Of a stretch of DNA of 64,000 nucleotides, positions 9,388-20,467 are shown piece after piece; position 1 is the first letter of the stretch, and the number at the start of each line of letters is the position of its first letter. The notes under the pieces are model-generated. The model saw only the letters and a program-made list of their open reading frames with translations, had not been told where the DNA came from and did not search any database. The DNA is from Kitasatospora sp. GAS204B (GTDB lineage: Bacteria; Actinomycetota; Actinomycetes; Streptomycetales; Streptomycetaceae), in assembly GCF_029892155.1 (NCBI RefSeq), contig NZ_JARZAG010000026.1:1-64000 (forward strand), in the 5' to 3' direction. The position numbers and the translations under genes are program-made.

Positions 9388-11290
9388 TCGGCGCTGGGCG
9401 GGCAGTGGCCTGGTCGCGCTCACCGTGCTGGTCACGGCGGGCTGTGCCACCATGCCGGACAGCGGCTCGCCCGAACCGGTCGACCCGCCTTCGGGCGCCG
9501 ACCAGGGCGTTCAGGTCCGGGTGATCCCGGTGCCGCCGCGGGACGGGCAGTCGCCGCGCCAGGTACTGCAGAACTTCCTGGACGCCTCGATCGCCGACGA
9601 GCACGACTACCAGACCGCGCGGGAGTACCTGACTCCCGAGGCGGTCAAGACCTGGCAGCCGGACACCGGCGCGGTGATCCTCGCGGCCACCAATCCCGAC
9701 GCGTCGAGCGGTGACGGGGACCCCGACCACGCCACGGTGGTCCTGCAGTCGCAGCAGATCGCGACGCTGGACGCCAAGCGCACCTACCGGGCCAGGCCCG
9801 AGCCGCACTACTCGGCCAGCTTCACCCTGATCAACGTGGCCAAGGACACCGGCAAGGACCCCAAGGACGCGGCCACCAAGGCGCAGTGGCGGATCACCGA
9901 CCTGCCGCCGGTGCTGATCCTCAACCAGACCAACTTCCGCAACGCCTACCAGCAGGCGGACCGGTACTTCTTCACGCTCCCCGACCCGTCGCTGCCGCCC
10001 GGTTCGCCGGGCGCCGACCAGTCGGTGCTGGTCCCCGACCCGATCTTCGTGCGGCGCCGAATAGACCCGGCCTCCACTGCGGCCGCGGCCCTCGCCGAGG
10101 GCCCCTCGGACTGGCTCAAGCCGGCTGTCCGCTCGGCCTTCGACGGCGCCGACTCGGTCGGCAACGTCAGCACCGACACCTCCGGCGCCGTCCGGGTGCA
10201 GGTCAACGGGGCGAACTTCCAGGCCAACGAGTCGCAGTGCGGCCAGCTGGCCGCGCAGCTCTACTTCACGCTGGTCAGCCTGAACGGGCCCGGTTCCATC
10301 GACAAGGTGACGCTGACCGGTGAGCACGGGACCTGCTACCTCGGCTCGGCCCAGGCCAAGACGCTCTCCTGGGCGCCGGGCAGCCTGACCTCGGCGGCCA
10401 ACGGTGGCGGCGTGCCGTACGGCCGCAACGCGGCCACCGGGCAGCTGATCCGACTGGACAGCAACGCCGCGGTGGCCGGCGTGCTGGGGAGCGCCAACCT
10501 GCCCGCGACGCTGCGCCCGGCCGGCGGGCAGCTGGGACCGTTCGCCGTCCGCCGCGACGGGCAGAAGGCCGCCGTGGTCAGCGCCGACGGCAAGGGGCTC
10601 TACGAGGCGCCGCTGGACGACAGCGCAAAGCAGCTCGGCGCCGCGCTGGTCACCAGCCAGGCGCCCAGTCCCGGTCAGGGACTCTCCACACCCAGCTGGG
10701 ACGGCTTCGGCGGGCTCTGGGTGGTGGACCGCGATCCGGCGAACCCGCAGGTCTGGCTGATCCGGGGCAACAACAGCCGCGTCGCCGTCCCGGTGGACCT
10801 GCCGACCGGCCTGACGGTGGACAGCATCCGGATCTCCTCCGACGGAACCAGGGCGGCGCTGCTGCTCCTCGATCCCGTGACCAAGACCCGCAGCCTGCAG
10901 ATCGGGCTGGTGGTGCGGGTCAGCGGGGTGCAGTCGGCCGCCGCGATCATCGACCTGCGGGCGATCGCGCCGCAGCTCTCCGACGTCACCTCGGTCTCCT
11001 GGGCGGACCCGGACACGCTGCTAGCGCTCGGCAAGGAGAACGGCGGGGTGCAGCAACTGCACTACGTGCCGACCGACGGCTCGGGCAGCGCCACCGACAC
11101 CGCGCTGCAGGCGGTGGACGGGATGACCGTGGTGGCCGCCTCCGAGGACCGCGCCGACCAGGTGCTCGCCGACTCCAAGGAGCAGGACCCCAAGGACGGG
11201 GACACCATCTACCAGCTCGCCGGCTCCGCGCCGCCGACCTGGCGGTCGTACAACCACAGCGGTGCCGTGCTGCCCGCCTACCCGGGCTGA
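9368..11290 (+). CDS. lpqB: Lipoprotein LpqB, MtrB accessory protein
   Basis: 640 residues from GTG 9368, which is preceded by AAGGGGG and overlaps the mtrB end by 20 bases. The signal sequence ends in lipobox LVTAGC with acylated Cys26. A GerMN-like domain and a beta-propeller-like C-terminal part follow. In mycobacteria LpqB binds the extracellular part of MtrB and affects MtrA phosphorylation. Its last 13 bases overlap the end of the converging ComF-like gene. Confidence 0.94.
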   Translation: MGSSRTSRRWAGSGLVALTVLVTAGCATMPDSGSPEPVDPPSGADQGVQVRVIPVPPRDGQSPRQVLQNFLDASIADEHDYQTAREYLTPEAVKTWQPDTGAVILAATNPDASSGDGDPDHATVVLQSQQIATLDAKRTYRARPEPHYSASFTLINVAKDTGKDPKDAATKAQWRITDLPPVLILNQTNFRNAYQQADRYFFTLPDPSLPPGSPGADQSVLVPDPIFVRRRIDPASTAAAALAEGPSDWLKPAVRSAFDGADSVGNVSTDTSGAVRVQVNGANFQANESQCGQLAAQLYFTLVSLNGPGSIDKVTLTGEHGTCYLGSAQAKTLSWAPGSLTSAANGGGVPYGRNAATGQLIRLDSNAAVAGVLGSANLPATLRPAGGQLGPFAVRRDGQKAAVVSADGKGLYEAPLDDSAKQLGAALVTSQAPSPGQGLSTPSWDGFGGLWVVDRDPANPQVWLIRGNNSRVAVPVDLPTGLTVDSIRISSDGTRAALLLLDPVTKTRSLQIGLVVRVSGVQSAAAIIDLRAIAPQLSDVTSVSWADPDTLLALGKENGGVQQLHYVPTDGSGSATDTALQAVDGMTVVAASEDRADQVLADSKEQDPKDGDTIYQLAGSAPPTWRSYNHSGAVLPAYPG

Positions 11291-12081
11291 GAGCGCGAGG
11301 CGCGGCCACGCCGGTGGACCGTGCGCGGTTCCGGGTGGGACGCCGACTCGTGCGCCGGCGGCGGCTCGCGGCGGGCGGTGGCGGCCACCGTGGCGGCGGC
11401 CAGCGGCGGCGCGCCGACCGCGCGCAGCGCCCGGGCCGCCTCGCCGAGGCTCGCGCCGGTGGTCACCAGGTCGTCCACCAGGATCAGCTGACGGCCGCTC
11501 AGGGCCTGCTGGAGGAGGTACGGGACGGTCAGCGCCTGGTGCAGGTTGGTCTGCCGCTGCTCGGCGCCGAGGCCGGCCTGGTCGGCGACCTGGCGGCGCT
11601 GGCGCAGCACCGGGGCGACCCGGCAGGGCAGCCCGGCCCGGCTGAGCCGGCGGGCGGCGCAACGGGCCAGGCGTCTGGTCGCGTCGTGGCCGCGGGCCCG
11701 CACCGCGCGGCGGGCGGAGGGCACGGGCACCAGCAGCAGCGGGCGCTCTGCGGCGCGCACGGTCGGCGCGGCCGGATCGGCCTCGTTGGCCGGGGTGGCT
11801 TCCAGCGCTGACCGGACGGCCTCGGCGAGCACCGTGCCGAGCGGGCCGACCAGCGGCAGCGCGCCGCGCTCCTTGTGCGCGATCAGCAGGCCGCGCAGCG
11901 GATCCCGGTAGACGGCACAGGAGTAGAGCGGCGGCAGGCCGGGCGGCGCCGGGTCGGGCCCGGCCCGGTGCCCGCGCAGCCCTGCGAGCAGCGTGCGGCA
12001 GACGGGGCAGAGCTGGCCGCCCGGCGCGCCGCAGCCGGCGCACGCGGTGGGTAGCAGCAGATCGAGCAGGAGCGCCGACAC
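11278..12081 (-). CDS. ComF-family phosphoribosyltransferase-like protein
   Basis: 267 residues from GTG 12081, behind the strong site GGGAGGGG. The N-terminus has a zinc-finger pattern C14-x2-C17 and C25-x2-C28. The phosphoribosyltransferase signature LILVDDLVTTGAS lies in the C-terminal half. ComF proteins help DNA uptake in naturally competent bacteria; in actinobacteria the role is unproven. A longer in-frame form from 12222 would add a 47-residue low-complexity segment and is less likely. Convergent with lpqB. Confidence 0.88.
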   Translation of the reverse strand: MSALLLDLLLPTACAGCGAPGGQLCPVCRTLLAGLRGHRAGPDPAPPGLPPLYSCAVYRDPLRGLLIAHKERGALPLVGPLGTVLAEAVRSALEATPANEADPAAPTVRAAERPLLLVPVPSARRAVRARGHDATRRLARCAARRLSRAGLPCRVAPVLRQRRQVADQAGLGAEQRQTNLHQALTVPYLLQQALSGRQLILVDDLVTTGASLGEAARALRAVGAPPLAAATVAATARREPPPAHESASHPEPRTVHRRGRASRSQPG

Positions 12082-12437
12082 GACCCCTCCCGGTGACTCG
12101 GTGACGCTGTGTGGTGGGGCCAGGGTGGGCCGTCTGGGCGGAGTTGTCCAGATATTTACCCTCACTTCACTCGATAGAGGGTAGACAGGGGTGAACAGCG
12201 GTCCAGCCGGAACCCGCGCCACCTACCCTCCGTTGCGGAGGCGAAAAGCCCCTTCTGGGTGTCTCATGAGGCTCCAAGGGGTTTCAAGCGCCTCCGCTGG
12301 GGAGGAAGTGGGTGAAGGCCCAGCTCGCCAGGTCGGTTGACCGGCGGTGGGTCCGGCGGCAGTTCGGCTGGTCAGGCTGGGTCTCAGCCCGGTCCGGTAG
12401 TCCGGATCGGTGACAGCACGAGGGATCGGAGTTCTGC
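12082..12437. promoter_or_regulatory. Divergent region and long leader upstream of hpf
   Basis: 356 bases between the ComF-like gene and hpf, without an ORF of streptomycete codon use. It contains AT-richer promoter-like DNA around 12144-12187 and a large stem-loop at 12235-12297. Exact promoter elements could not be assigned. Confidence 0.5.
12235..12297 (+). promoter_or_regulatory. Long stem-loop in the hpf leader
   Basis: A nine-base perfect outer stem (GCGGAGGCG with CGCCTCCGC) encloses a second stem (CCCCTT with AAGGGG, extended across a bulge by GG with CC). No T-run follows, so it does not look like a terminator. It lies 140 bases before the hpf start and would be part of its 5' leader if transcription begins upstream. 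Confidence 0.5.
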
Positions 12438-13130
12438 GTGGACATCGTCGTCAAGGGCCGCAAGACCGAGGTGCCCCAGAGGTTCCGCGAGCACGTGGCC
12501 GAGAAGCTGGAGAAGGTCCAGAAGTTCGACGGCAAGGTGATCAGCCTTGACGTCGAGGTGTCCAAGGAACACAACCCGCGTCAGGCCGACCGGTCCGACC
12601 GGGTGGAGATCACCGTCCGTACCCGTGGCCCGGTGATCCGGGCCGAGGCCGCCGCCGCCGACCCCTACGCGGCGCTCGATCTGGCCTCGGCGAAGCTCGA
12701 CGCACAGCTGCGCAAGTCCGCCGACCGGCGCCGGGTGCACCACGGGGCGCGCACCACGCCGCTGAGCGTGGCCGAGGCGACCGCGCGGATCGCGGCGCTG
12801 CCGGGCACGGCGACCATGGAGGAGCTGGACGAGGCGCCGGTGCGCAAGACCGTGGCCACCTCGCTCGAGGTCGAGGGCGAAGGACCGCTGGTGGTCCGGG
12901 AGAAGACGCACAGCGCCCACCCGATGACGCTGGCCCAGGCGCTGCACGCGATGGAGCTGGTCGCCCACGACTTCTACCTCTTCGTGGAGAAGGACAGCGG
13001 GCTGCCCAGCGTGGTGTACCGGCGCCGCGGCTACGACTACGGCGTCATCCACCTGAAGGCGGACGGCCTCGAGCCGGACGGCGAGATCGGCGGTGCCGGC
13101 GGCGCGATCAACGCCGCGGCCGACCGCTGA
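12438..13130 (+). CDS. hpf: Ribosome hibernation promoting factor, long form
   Basis: 230 residues. The N-terminal S30AE/YfiA domain (1 to about 105) binds the 30S decoding region, and the C-terminal domain (about 170-225, with HDFYLFVEKDSG and VVYRRRGYDYGVIHL) mediates dimerisation of ribosomes into 100S particles. This two-domain layout is the long HPF typical of actinobacteria. GTG 12438 has GGAG eight bases upstream. The long structured leader suggests control by growth phase or stress. Confidence 0.95.
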   Translation: MDIVVKGRKTEVPQRFREHVAEKLEKVQKFDGKVISLDVEVSKEHNPRQADRSDRVEITVRTRGPVIRAEAAAADPYAALDLASAKLDAQLRKSADRRRVHHGARTTPLSVAEATARIAALPGTATMEELDEAPVRKTVATSLEVEGEGPLVVREKTHSAHPMTLAQALHAMELVAHDFYLFVEKDSGLPSVVYRRRGYDYGVIHLKADGLEPDGEIGGAGGAINAAADR

Positions 13131-13157
13131 CCCGACGTCAATTCCCGTTTCGTACCT

Positions 13158-13186
13158 CCGGCGGCCGGTCCTGTACCGGCCGCCGG
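13158..13186 (+). terminator. hpf terminator
   Basis: Perfect 11-base stem CCGGCGGCCGG / CCGGCCGCCGG with a seven-base loop, 27 bases behind the hpf stop. Confidence 0.75.
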
Positions 13187-13297
13187 TTCGCGTGTGCCGA
13201 CGCACCCGTTGGAGCGACCCCGCCGATCGGTGGTTAAATCCGCCCGCCGTGGGCGTGGAATGATGTGGCTCACAGCGTTCGGTGACGGGGAGGGCGG

Positions 13298-14026
13298 ATG
13301 ACGGACCGTTTCGAAGGCGGCGGCGACGACGGTCTGGAGCCTGCGTACATGCCACGCGGCGGCGAGCCCATCCGGGTCCTGGTGGTGGACGACCACGCAC
13401 TGTTCCGGCGGGGGCTGGAGATCGTGCTGGCCGAGGAGCCGGACATCAAGGTGGTCGGCGAGGCGGGGGACGGCGCCGAGGCGGTGCTGAAGGCCGCCGA
13501 CCTGCTGCCCGACATCATCCTGATGGATGTGCGGATGCCGCGCCGCAGCGGCATCGAGGCCTGCACCGCGATCAAGGAAGTGGCCCCCAGCACCAAGATC
13601 ATCATGCTGACGATAAGCGACGAGGAGGCCGACCTCTACGAGGCGATCAAGGCGGGGGCCACCGGCTACCTGCTCAAGGAGATCTCCACCGACGAGGTGG
13701 CCACCGCGATCCGCGCGGTCGCCGACGGCCAGTCGCAGATCAGCCCCTCGATGGCGGCCAAGCTGCTGACCGAGTTCAAGTCCATGATCCAGCGCCGCTC
13801 CGACGACCGGGAGTTGGTCCCCGCGCCACGGCTGACGGACCGTGAGCTGGAGGTGTTGAAGCTGGTGGCGACCGGGATGAACAACCGGGAGATCGCCAAG
13901 GAGTTGTTCATCAGCGAGAACACCGTGAAGAACCACGTCCGCAACATCCTGGAGAAGCTGCAACTGCACTCCCGGATGGAGGCCGTGGTCTACGCGATGC
14001 GGGAGAAGATCCTCGAAATAGGGTGA
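13298..14026 (+). CDS. Orphan NarL/LuxR-family response regulator
   Basis: 242 residues. Receiver domain from about 25 with phosphoacceptor D77 (IILMDVRMPRRSG), then a LuxR-type helix-turn-helix at the C-terminus (LTDRELEVLKLVATGMNNREIA ... NTVKNHVRNILEKL, split here for brevity). There is no histidine kinase gene beside it, so it is an orphan here. The start has GGGAGGG upstream. The gene is conserved at this place between hpf and secA in Streptomyces as I recall, and its target is unknown to me. Confidence 0.92.
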   Translation: MTDRFEGGGDDGLEPAYMPRGGEPIRVLVVDDHALFRRGLEIVLAEEPDIKVVGEAGDGAEAVLKAADLLPDIILMDVRMPRRSGIEACTAIKEVAPSTKIIMLTISDEEADLYEAIKAGATGYLLKEISTDEVATAIRAVADGQSQISPSMAAKLLTEFKSMIQRRSDDRELVPAPRLTDRELEVLKLVATGMNNREIAKELFISENTVKNHVRNILEKLQLHSRMEAVVYAMREKILEIG

Positions 14027-14045
14027 CTCACCCGAATCGGGCGGG

Positions 14046-15248
14046 TCATCCGAGCAGCTTGTCGAGCGCGGGGCGCAGCGACTCGGCAGCCGCCGACCCG
14101 ACGGTCAGTTCCTCGACGCGGACCTCGGTGCAACCCACCCAGGCCGCCGCCTCGCGCAGCGCCTCGGCCAGGGCGGGCAGTTGGCGGGGTGCGTCGAGCG
14201 AGACCCGCCGGGCCACCAGGACGGTGCCCTCGCGGGCCGGGTCGACCCGGCCGGCCAGCCGGCCGCCGGCCAGCAGCGGCATCGCGAAGTACCCGTGCAC
14301 CCGCTTCTGCTTGGGGGTGTAGGCCTCCAGGCGGTGCGCCATGTCGAAGATCCGCTCGGTCCTGGCGCGGTCCCAGATCAGCGAGTCGAACGGCGAGAGC
14401 AGCGTGGTGCGGTGGCGCCCGCGCGGCTCGTGGGCCAGCGCCGCCGGGTCGGCCCAGGCCGCCGCCGTGGCGGTGCCGCCGCCGGGGCCCCAGCCGGCCA
14501 CCGCGACCGGTTGCAGGCCGGACTCGGCCAGCACCGCGTCGAGTTGGGCGGATTTGAGCCGGTGGTAGTCCAGCAGGTCGGCCCGGGTGGCCACGCCGAG
14601 CGCCTGCCCGGCCTGGCGTACCAGGCGGATCAGGCACTCCCGGTCGGTCAGCTCCTGCTGGTAGAGCTCGGCGGGCACGGCCTGTTCGGCCAGCGAGTAG
14701 ACCCGCTTCCAGCTCCGGCGCTCGGTGCAGACCACGTCGCCGAAGGCCAGCGCCCGCTCGACCGCGATCTTGGTGTCGGACCAGTCCCACCACTCGGCCG
14801 TCTTCTTCGCGCCGCCCAGCTCGGTGCTGGTCAGCGAGCCCTCGGCGCGCAGCCGGTCCAGCACGCCCCGGTAGGCCTGCGGGCTCACCTGGTGACCCCA
14901 CAGGTGGCCGCGGTCGCGATAGGCGCGGCGGCGGAAGGCGAACAGCGGCCACTCCTCGATCGGCAGCACGCAGGCCGCGTGCGACCAGTACTCGAAGCTG
15001 GTCCCGGCCCCCCACAGCGCCTGCTCGACGGCCGGGCGGCCGACCGCGCCGAGCCGGGCGTAGGGAACCAGCTCGTGCGAGCGGGCCAGCACCGAGATGG
15101 TGTCCAACTGCACGGCGCCCAGGTGGCGCAGCACCCCGCGCACGCCGGCCCGGCGATCGGGCGCGCCGAGCAGCCCCTGGGCGCGCAGGGCGATCCGGCG
15201 GGCCTGGTCGGCGCTGATGGTCATGCTGGGCGGCGGCGCTGCGGTCAT
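14046..15248 (-). CDS. YcaQ/AlkX-like DNA glycosylase (HTH_42 family)
   Basis: A 400-residue winged-helix protein of the YcaQ/AlkZ family, which unhooks interstrand DNA crosslinks or excises bulky alkylated bases. The catalytic triad region shows Q47-L48-D49, the Q-x-D form seen in E. coli YcaQ (AlkX), which accepts a broad range of crosslinks; the azinomycin self-resistance enzyme AlkZ has Q-x-Q. The alternative start M9 would shorten it by eight residues. It is convergent with the response regulator and divergent from secA. It stands alone, with no natural-product genes nearby, so general repair is more likely than self-resistance. Confidence 0.85.
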   Translation of the reverse strand: MTAAPPPSMTISADQARRIALRAQGLLGAPDRRAGVRGVLRHLGAVQLDTISVLARSHELVPYARLGAVGRPAVEQALWGAGTSFEYWSHAACVLPIEEWPLFAFRRRAYRDRGHLWGHQVSPQAYRGVLDRLRAEGSLTSTELGGAKKTAEWWDWSDTKIAVERALAFGDVVCTERRSWKRVYSLAEQAVPAELYQQELTDRECLIRLVRQAGQALGVATRADLLDYHRLKSAQLDAVLAESGLQPVAVAGWGPGGGTATAAAWADPAALAHEPRGRHRTTLLSPFDSLIWDRARTERIFDMAHRLEAYTPKQKRVHGYFAMPLLAGGRLAGRVDPAREGTVLVARRVSLDAPRQLPALAEALREAAAWVGCTEVRVEELTVGSAAAESLRPALDKLLG

Positions 15249-15503
15249 GCGGGCAGCGTAGGCGGTGGCGCTGACAACGCTGCTGGCGCCGCAGGAAAGC
15301 CCAAAACGACTTTCTCATGCCCGATTTGTCCCGTTACTGGCGCGTATCGCGGGATCCGCCCCCAGGGGTGACACCGGAATGGCGTGCTGACGCACCTCCC
15401 GGCGAGTTGGCCTCCTCGCATACGATGGCCCGTGCGGTGGGGTGGATCCCGCCGCGCAGTTGTTGCTCAGTCCAGTGCCAATCCAGGCGAGGAGCCCGCT
15501 CAA
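15249..15503. promoter_or_regulatory. Divergent region between the glycosylase and secA
   Basis: A 255-base region. A -10-like TACGAT is at 15421-15426 on the plus strand, 77 bases before the secA start. No matching -35 was found. Confidence 0.35.
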
Positions 15504-18266
<2,763 letters not shown>

Positions 18267-18295
18267 CACCGGTCGGTCGGTGAGGTAGGTCGGTC

Positions 18296-18329
18296 GGGGC
18301 GCCGCTCGGGAACATCCGGGCGGCGCCCC
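18296..18329 (+). terminator. secA terminator
   Basis: GGGGCGCCGC-TCGG stem paired with CCG-G-GCGGCGCCCC (14 pairs, one G-U) around a six-base loop, 29 bases after the stop. Two copies of GGTCGGTCGG (18271-18280 and 18289-18298) precede it. Confidence 0.7.
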
Positions 18330-18350
18330 GCCGCTTCGTCCGGCGATCTG

Positions 18351-18881
18351 TCACCTGGCCTCCACCGCGGCGCACTGCCACTGCTCGGTGCGCCAGTGCC
18401 GCTCCAGCCGGAACGCCACCATCCGGTGCCGCTCGCCCGTCTCGACCCGGACGCAGACCTCCAGCACGCCGGGACCGGGCGCGGACTCGTGAACCCGGGC
18501 GAGCCTGGGGCGGGCCGCCTGGCCGGCCCGGCGCAGCGGCCCGTCGCCGGCCAGCCGGGCCAGCTGTCGGTAGCCGTCGTGGGTGGTGTGGCGGGCGAGC
18601 TGGCCGACCGGGCGCAGCCCCGCCAGCACCTCGACCAGGCGCAGGGCGAAGCGGGCGGCCAGCCCGCTGCTGTCGCCGCTGCCGTCGCAGGCGCCGCGCG
18701 GGTGGCGCGGCGGGCGCGGCGGGGCGGGCCGGTGGGCGGGCGCGGGACGCCGGCCGGGCACCCGGTGCGGCGCGGGGCGCCGGGTCCCGGTCAGCTGGTG
18801 GATCATCGGCCCGGTGCCGCAGGCGGCCCCGGTGGCGGTGGCAGTGGTGCCGGCGGTGGAGCGGATAGCGGTCTCGGCCAT
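18351..18881 (-). CDS. Rv3235-family protein
   Basis: 176 residues. The first 70 are low-complexity, rich in Pro, Arg and Ala, and the last 105 or so form the conserved Rv3235-like domain (RFALRLVEVLAGLRPVGQL ... WQCAAVEAR). The function is unknown. The same gene accompanies secA1 in mycobacteria, so the linkage is old. ATG 18881 is chosen because it begins the conserved protein; weak GGGGG lies upstream. Convergent with secA. Confidence 0.78.
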   Translation of the reverse strand: MAETAIRSTAGTTATATGAACGTGPMIHQLTGTRRPAPHRVPGRRPAPAHRPAPPRPPRHPRGACDGSGDSSGLAARFALRLVEVLAGLRPVGQLARHTTHDGYRQLARLAGDGPLRRAGQAARPRLARVHESAPGPGVLEVCVRVETGERHRMVAFRLERHWRTEQWQCAAVEAR

Positions 18882-19149
18882 GAGCGGTGCCCCCACATCA
18901 GGTTCACGGAACGGGTCTGCCTCTGTTATCGGTGCTGGGTCACCGGGTTCCGAGGGCCGCCCGACCCCGCCACCGGGTCGCCCGAACGGCGGCTTGACGA
19001 CCCCGTCGGCCAGGCACCCCGGGCCCACCGCGCCGCCCGGCCCGCCCGGCGATGCGTTCCACGATGCGCTCGAAGGGGGACACCGCGGTGATCGTCCGGG
19101 CCGTATTCTGTGGAGGTCCCGCAGCACCCCAGGAAGCGAGCGTGCCCCG

Positions 19150-19659
19150 ATGCGTGTCTACGTGCCCACCACCCTGGCCGCCCTCGCCCAGGCGCACCGA
19201 GGCGGCGCGCTGGAGCAGTCCGCGGCCTACGCGGTCACCCCCGCGCTGCGCGAGTGGTACGTCAGCGACGACCTGGAGGAGCTGGAGTACGCCGCACTGG
19301 TCCGGGCCGCCCAGTCCTCGCTGCGGTTGCTGGCCGTCGACCCGGCGGCGCCGCGCCGCCGGGTGGTGGTGGCGCTGGACGTGCCGGACGCCGCCGTCCA
19401 GCGGTTCGCCGGCGACGAGTACCAGGACCAGGCCTCGCTCGGCCGGGTCGTGCTGGCCGCGCCCGTCCAGCTGGCCAAGGCCGCCGCGGTGCACGCGGAC
19501 GCCGACGACGAGGAGGTGGTCGAGGACGTCAGCGCCGCCGCGGCCGCCGTCACCGCCGCCGATGCCGGGGACGCCGACGCGCAGTTCAGCGTGGACGGCG
19601 CGGAGGACCACGAGCTGCTCTGGTACGCCACCCAGGAGATCCCGGGCCTGATCGGTTGA
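19150..19659 (+). CDS. DUF6912 family protein
   Basis: 169 residues beginning MRVYVPTTLAAL, the typical start of the actinobacterial DUF6912 family. It is acidic, has no membrane segment and no known catalytic motif. A -10-like TATTCT at 19104-19109 lies about 40 bases upstream and AGGAAGCGAG can act as ribosome site. It precedes the HAD hydrolase gene by 68 bases. Function unknown. Confidence 0.8.
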   Translation: MRVYVPTTLAALAQAHRGGALEQSAAYAVTPALREWYVSDDLEELEYAALVRAAQSSLRLLAVDPAAPRRRVVVALDVPDAAVQRFAGDEYQDQASLGRVVLAAPVQLAKAAAVHADADDEEVVEDVSAAAAAVTAADAGDADAQFSVDGAEDHELLWYATQEIPGLIG

Positions 19660-19727
19660 GTCGATCGATAACGTCCAGGTCCACTGTCCGACACCCCGTT
19701 GTCGGCGACAGCCGCTACCGTGCCCGG

Positions 19728-20384
19728 GTGCGAACTCATATCGTCTGGGACTGGAACGGAACCCTGCTGCACGACATGGCGGCGGTGGTCGGGGCGAGCA
19801 ATGCCGCGTTCGAGGTGGTCGGCGGCGCGCCGCTGACGCTCGAGCAGTACCGCGAGATGTACGAGATCCCGATCCCGCGCTTCTACCAGCGGGCGCTGGG
19901 CTTCCAGCCGAGCGGTGCCGAGTGGGAGCGGCTGGACGCCGCCTTCCAGCAGCGCTACAGCGAGCTCAGCGTCGACTGCGTGCTGACCGAGGGCGTCACC
20001 GAGTTGCTCGCCGCCTGGGCGGCCGAGGGCCACACCCAGTCGCTGCTGTCGATGTACGAGCACCGGCGCCTGGTCCCGGCGGTGGAGTCCTTCGGCATCC
20101 AGCGGCACTTCCTGCGGGTGGACGGCCGCACCGGCCCCTCGCACGGCCAGAAGGCCGCCTCGCTGGTCCGCCACCTCGCGGCGCTCGGGCCCGCCGCGGA
20201 CCCGGCCCGCACCGTGGTGATCGGTGACGCGGCCGACGACGCGCTGGCGGCCCACCAGGTCGGCGCGCACGCCGTGCTCTACACCGGCGGCTCGCACGCC
20301 CGGGCGAGCCTGGAGCCGGTCGGTGTCCCGGTGGTGGACACCCTGGCGGAGGCCGTGGAGCTGGCCCGGCGGATCACCGGCTGA
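19728..20384 (+). CDS. HAD-superfamily hydrolase with D-x-N active-site motif
   Basis: 218 residues. Nucleophile D8 is in WDWNGTLL, so the usual second Asp (general acid/base) is Asn10. The other HAD motifs are present: LLSM (motif II), K in HGQKAASL (III) and the acidic pair GDAADD (IV). The helical cap between motifs I and II is typical of subfamily I phosphatases. Substrate unknown. GTG 19728 lies six bases behind TACCGT and has no Shine-Dalgarno site, so it may be leaderless. Confidence 0.85.
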   Translation: MRTHIVWDWNGTLLHDMAAVVGASNAAFEVVGGAPLTLEQYREMYEIPIPRFYQRALGFQPSGAEWERLDAAFQQRYSELSVDCVLTEGVTELLAAWAAEGHTQSLLSMYEHRRLVPAVESFGIQRHFLRVDGRTGPSHGQKAASLVRHLAALGPAADPARTVVIGDAADDALAAHQVGAHAVLYTGGSHARASLEPVGVPVVDTLAEAVELARRITG

Positions 20385-20467
20385 CCGGTGTGTCGCCGCC
20401 CTGGCGGCCGCCCGGCTGTGGTCAAGCTGGGGCGATCGACACCACCAGAGCAGAGCGGAGCCGCGCC

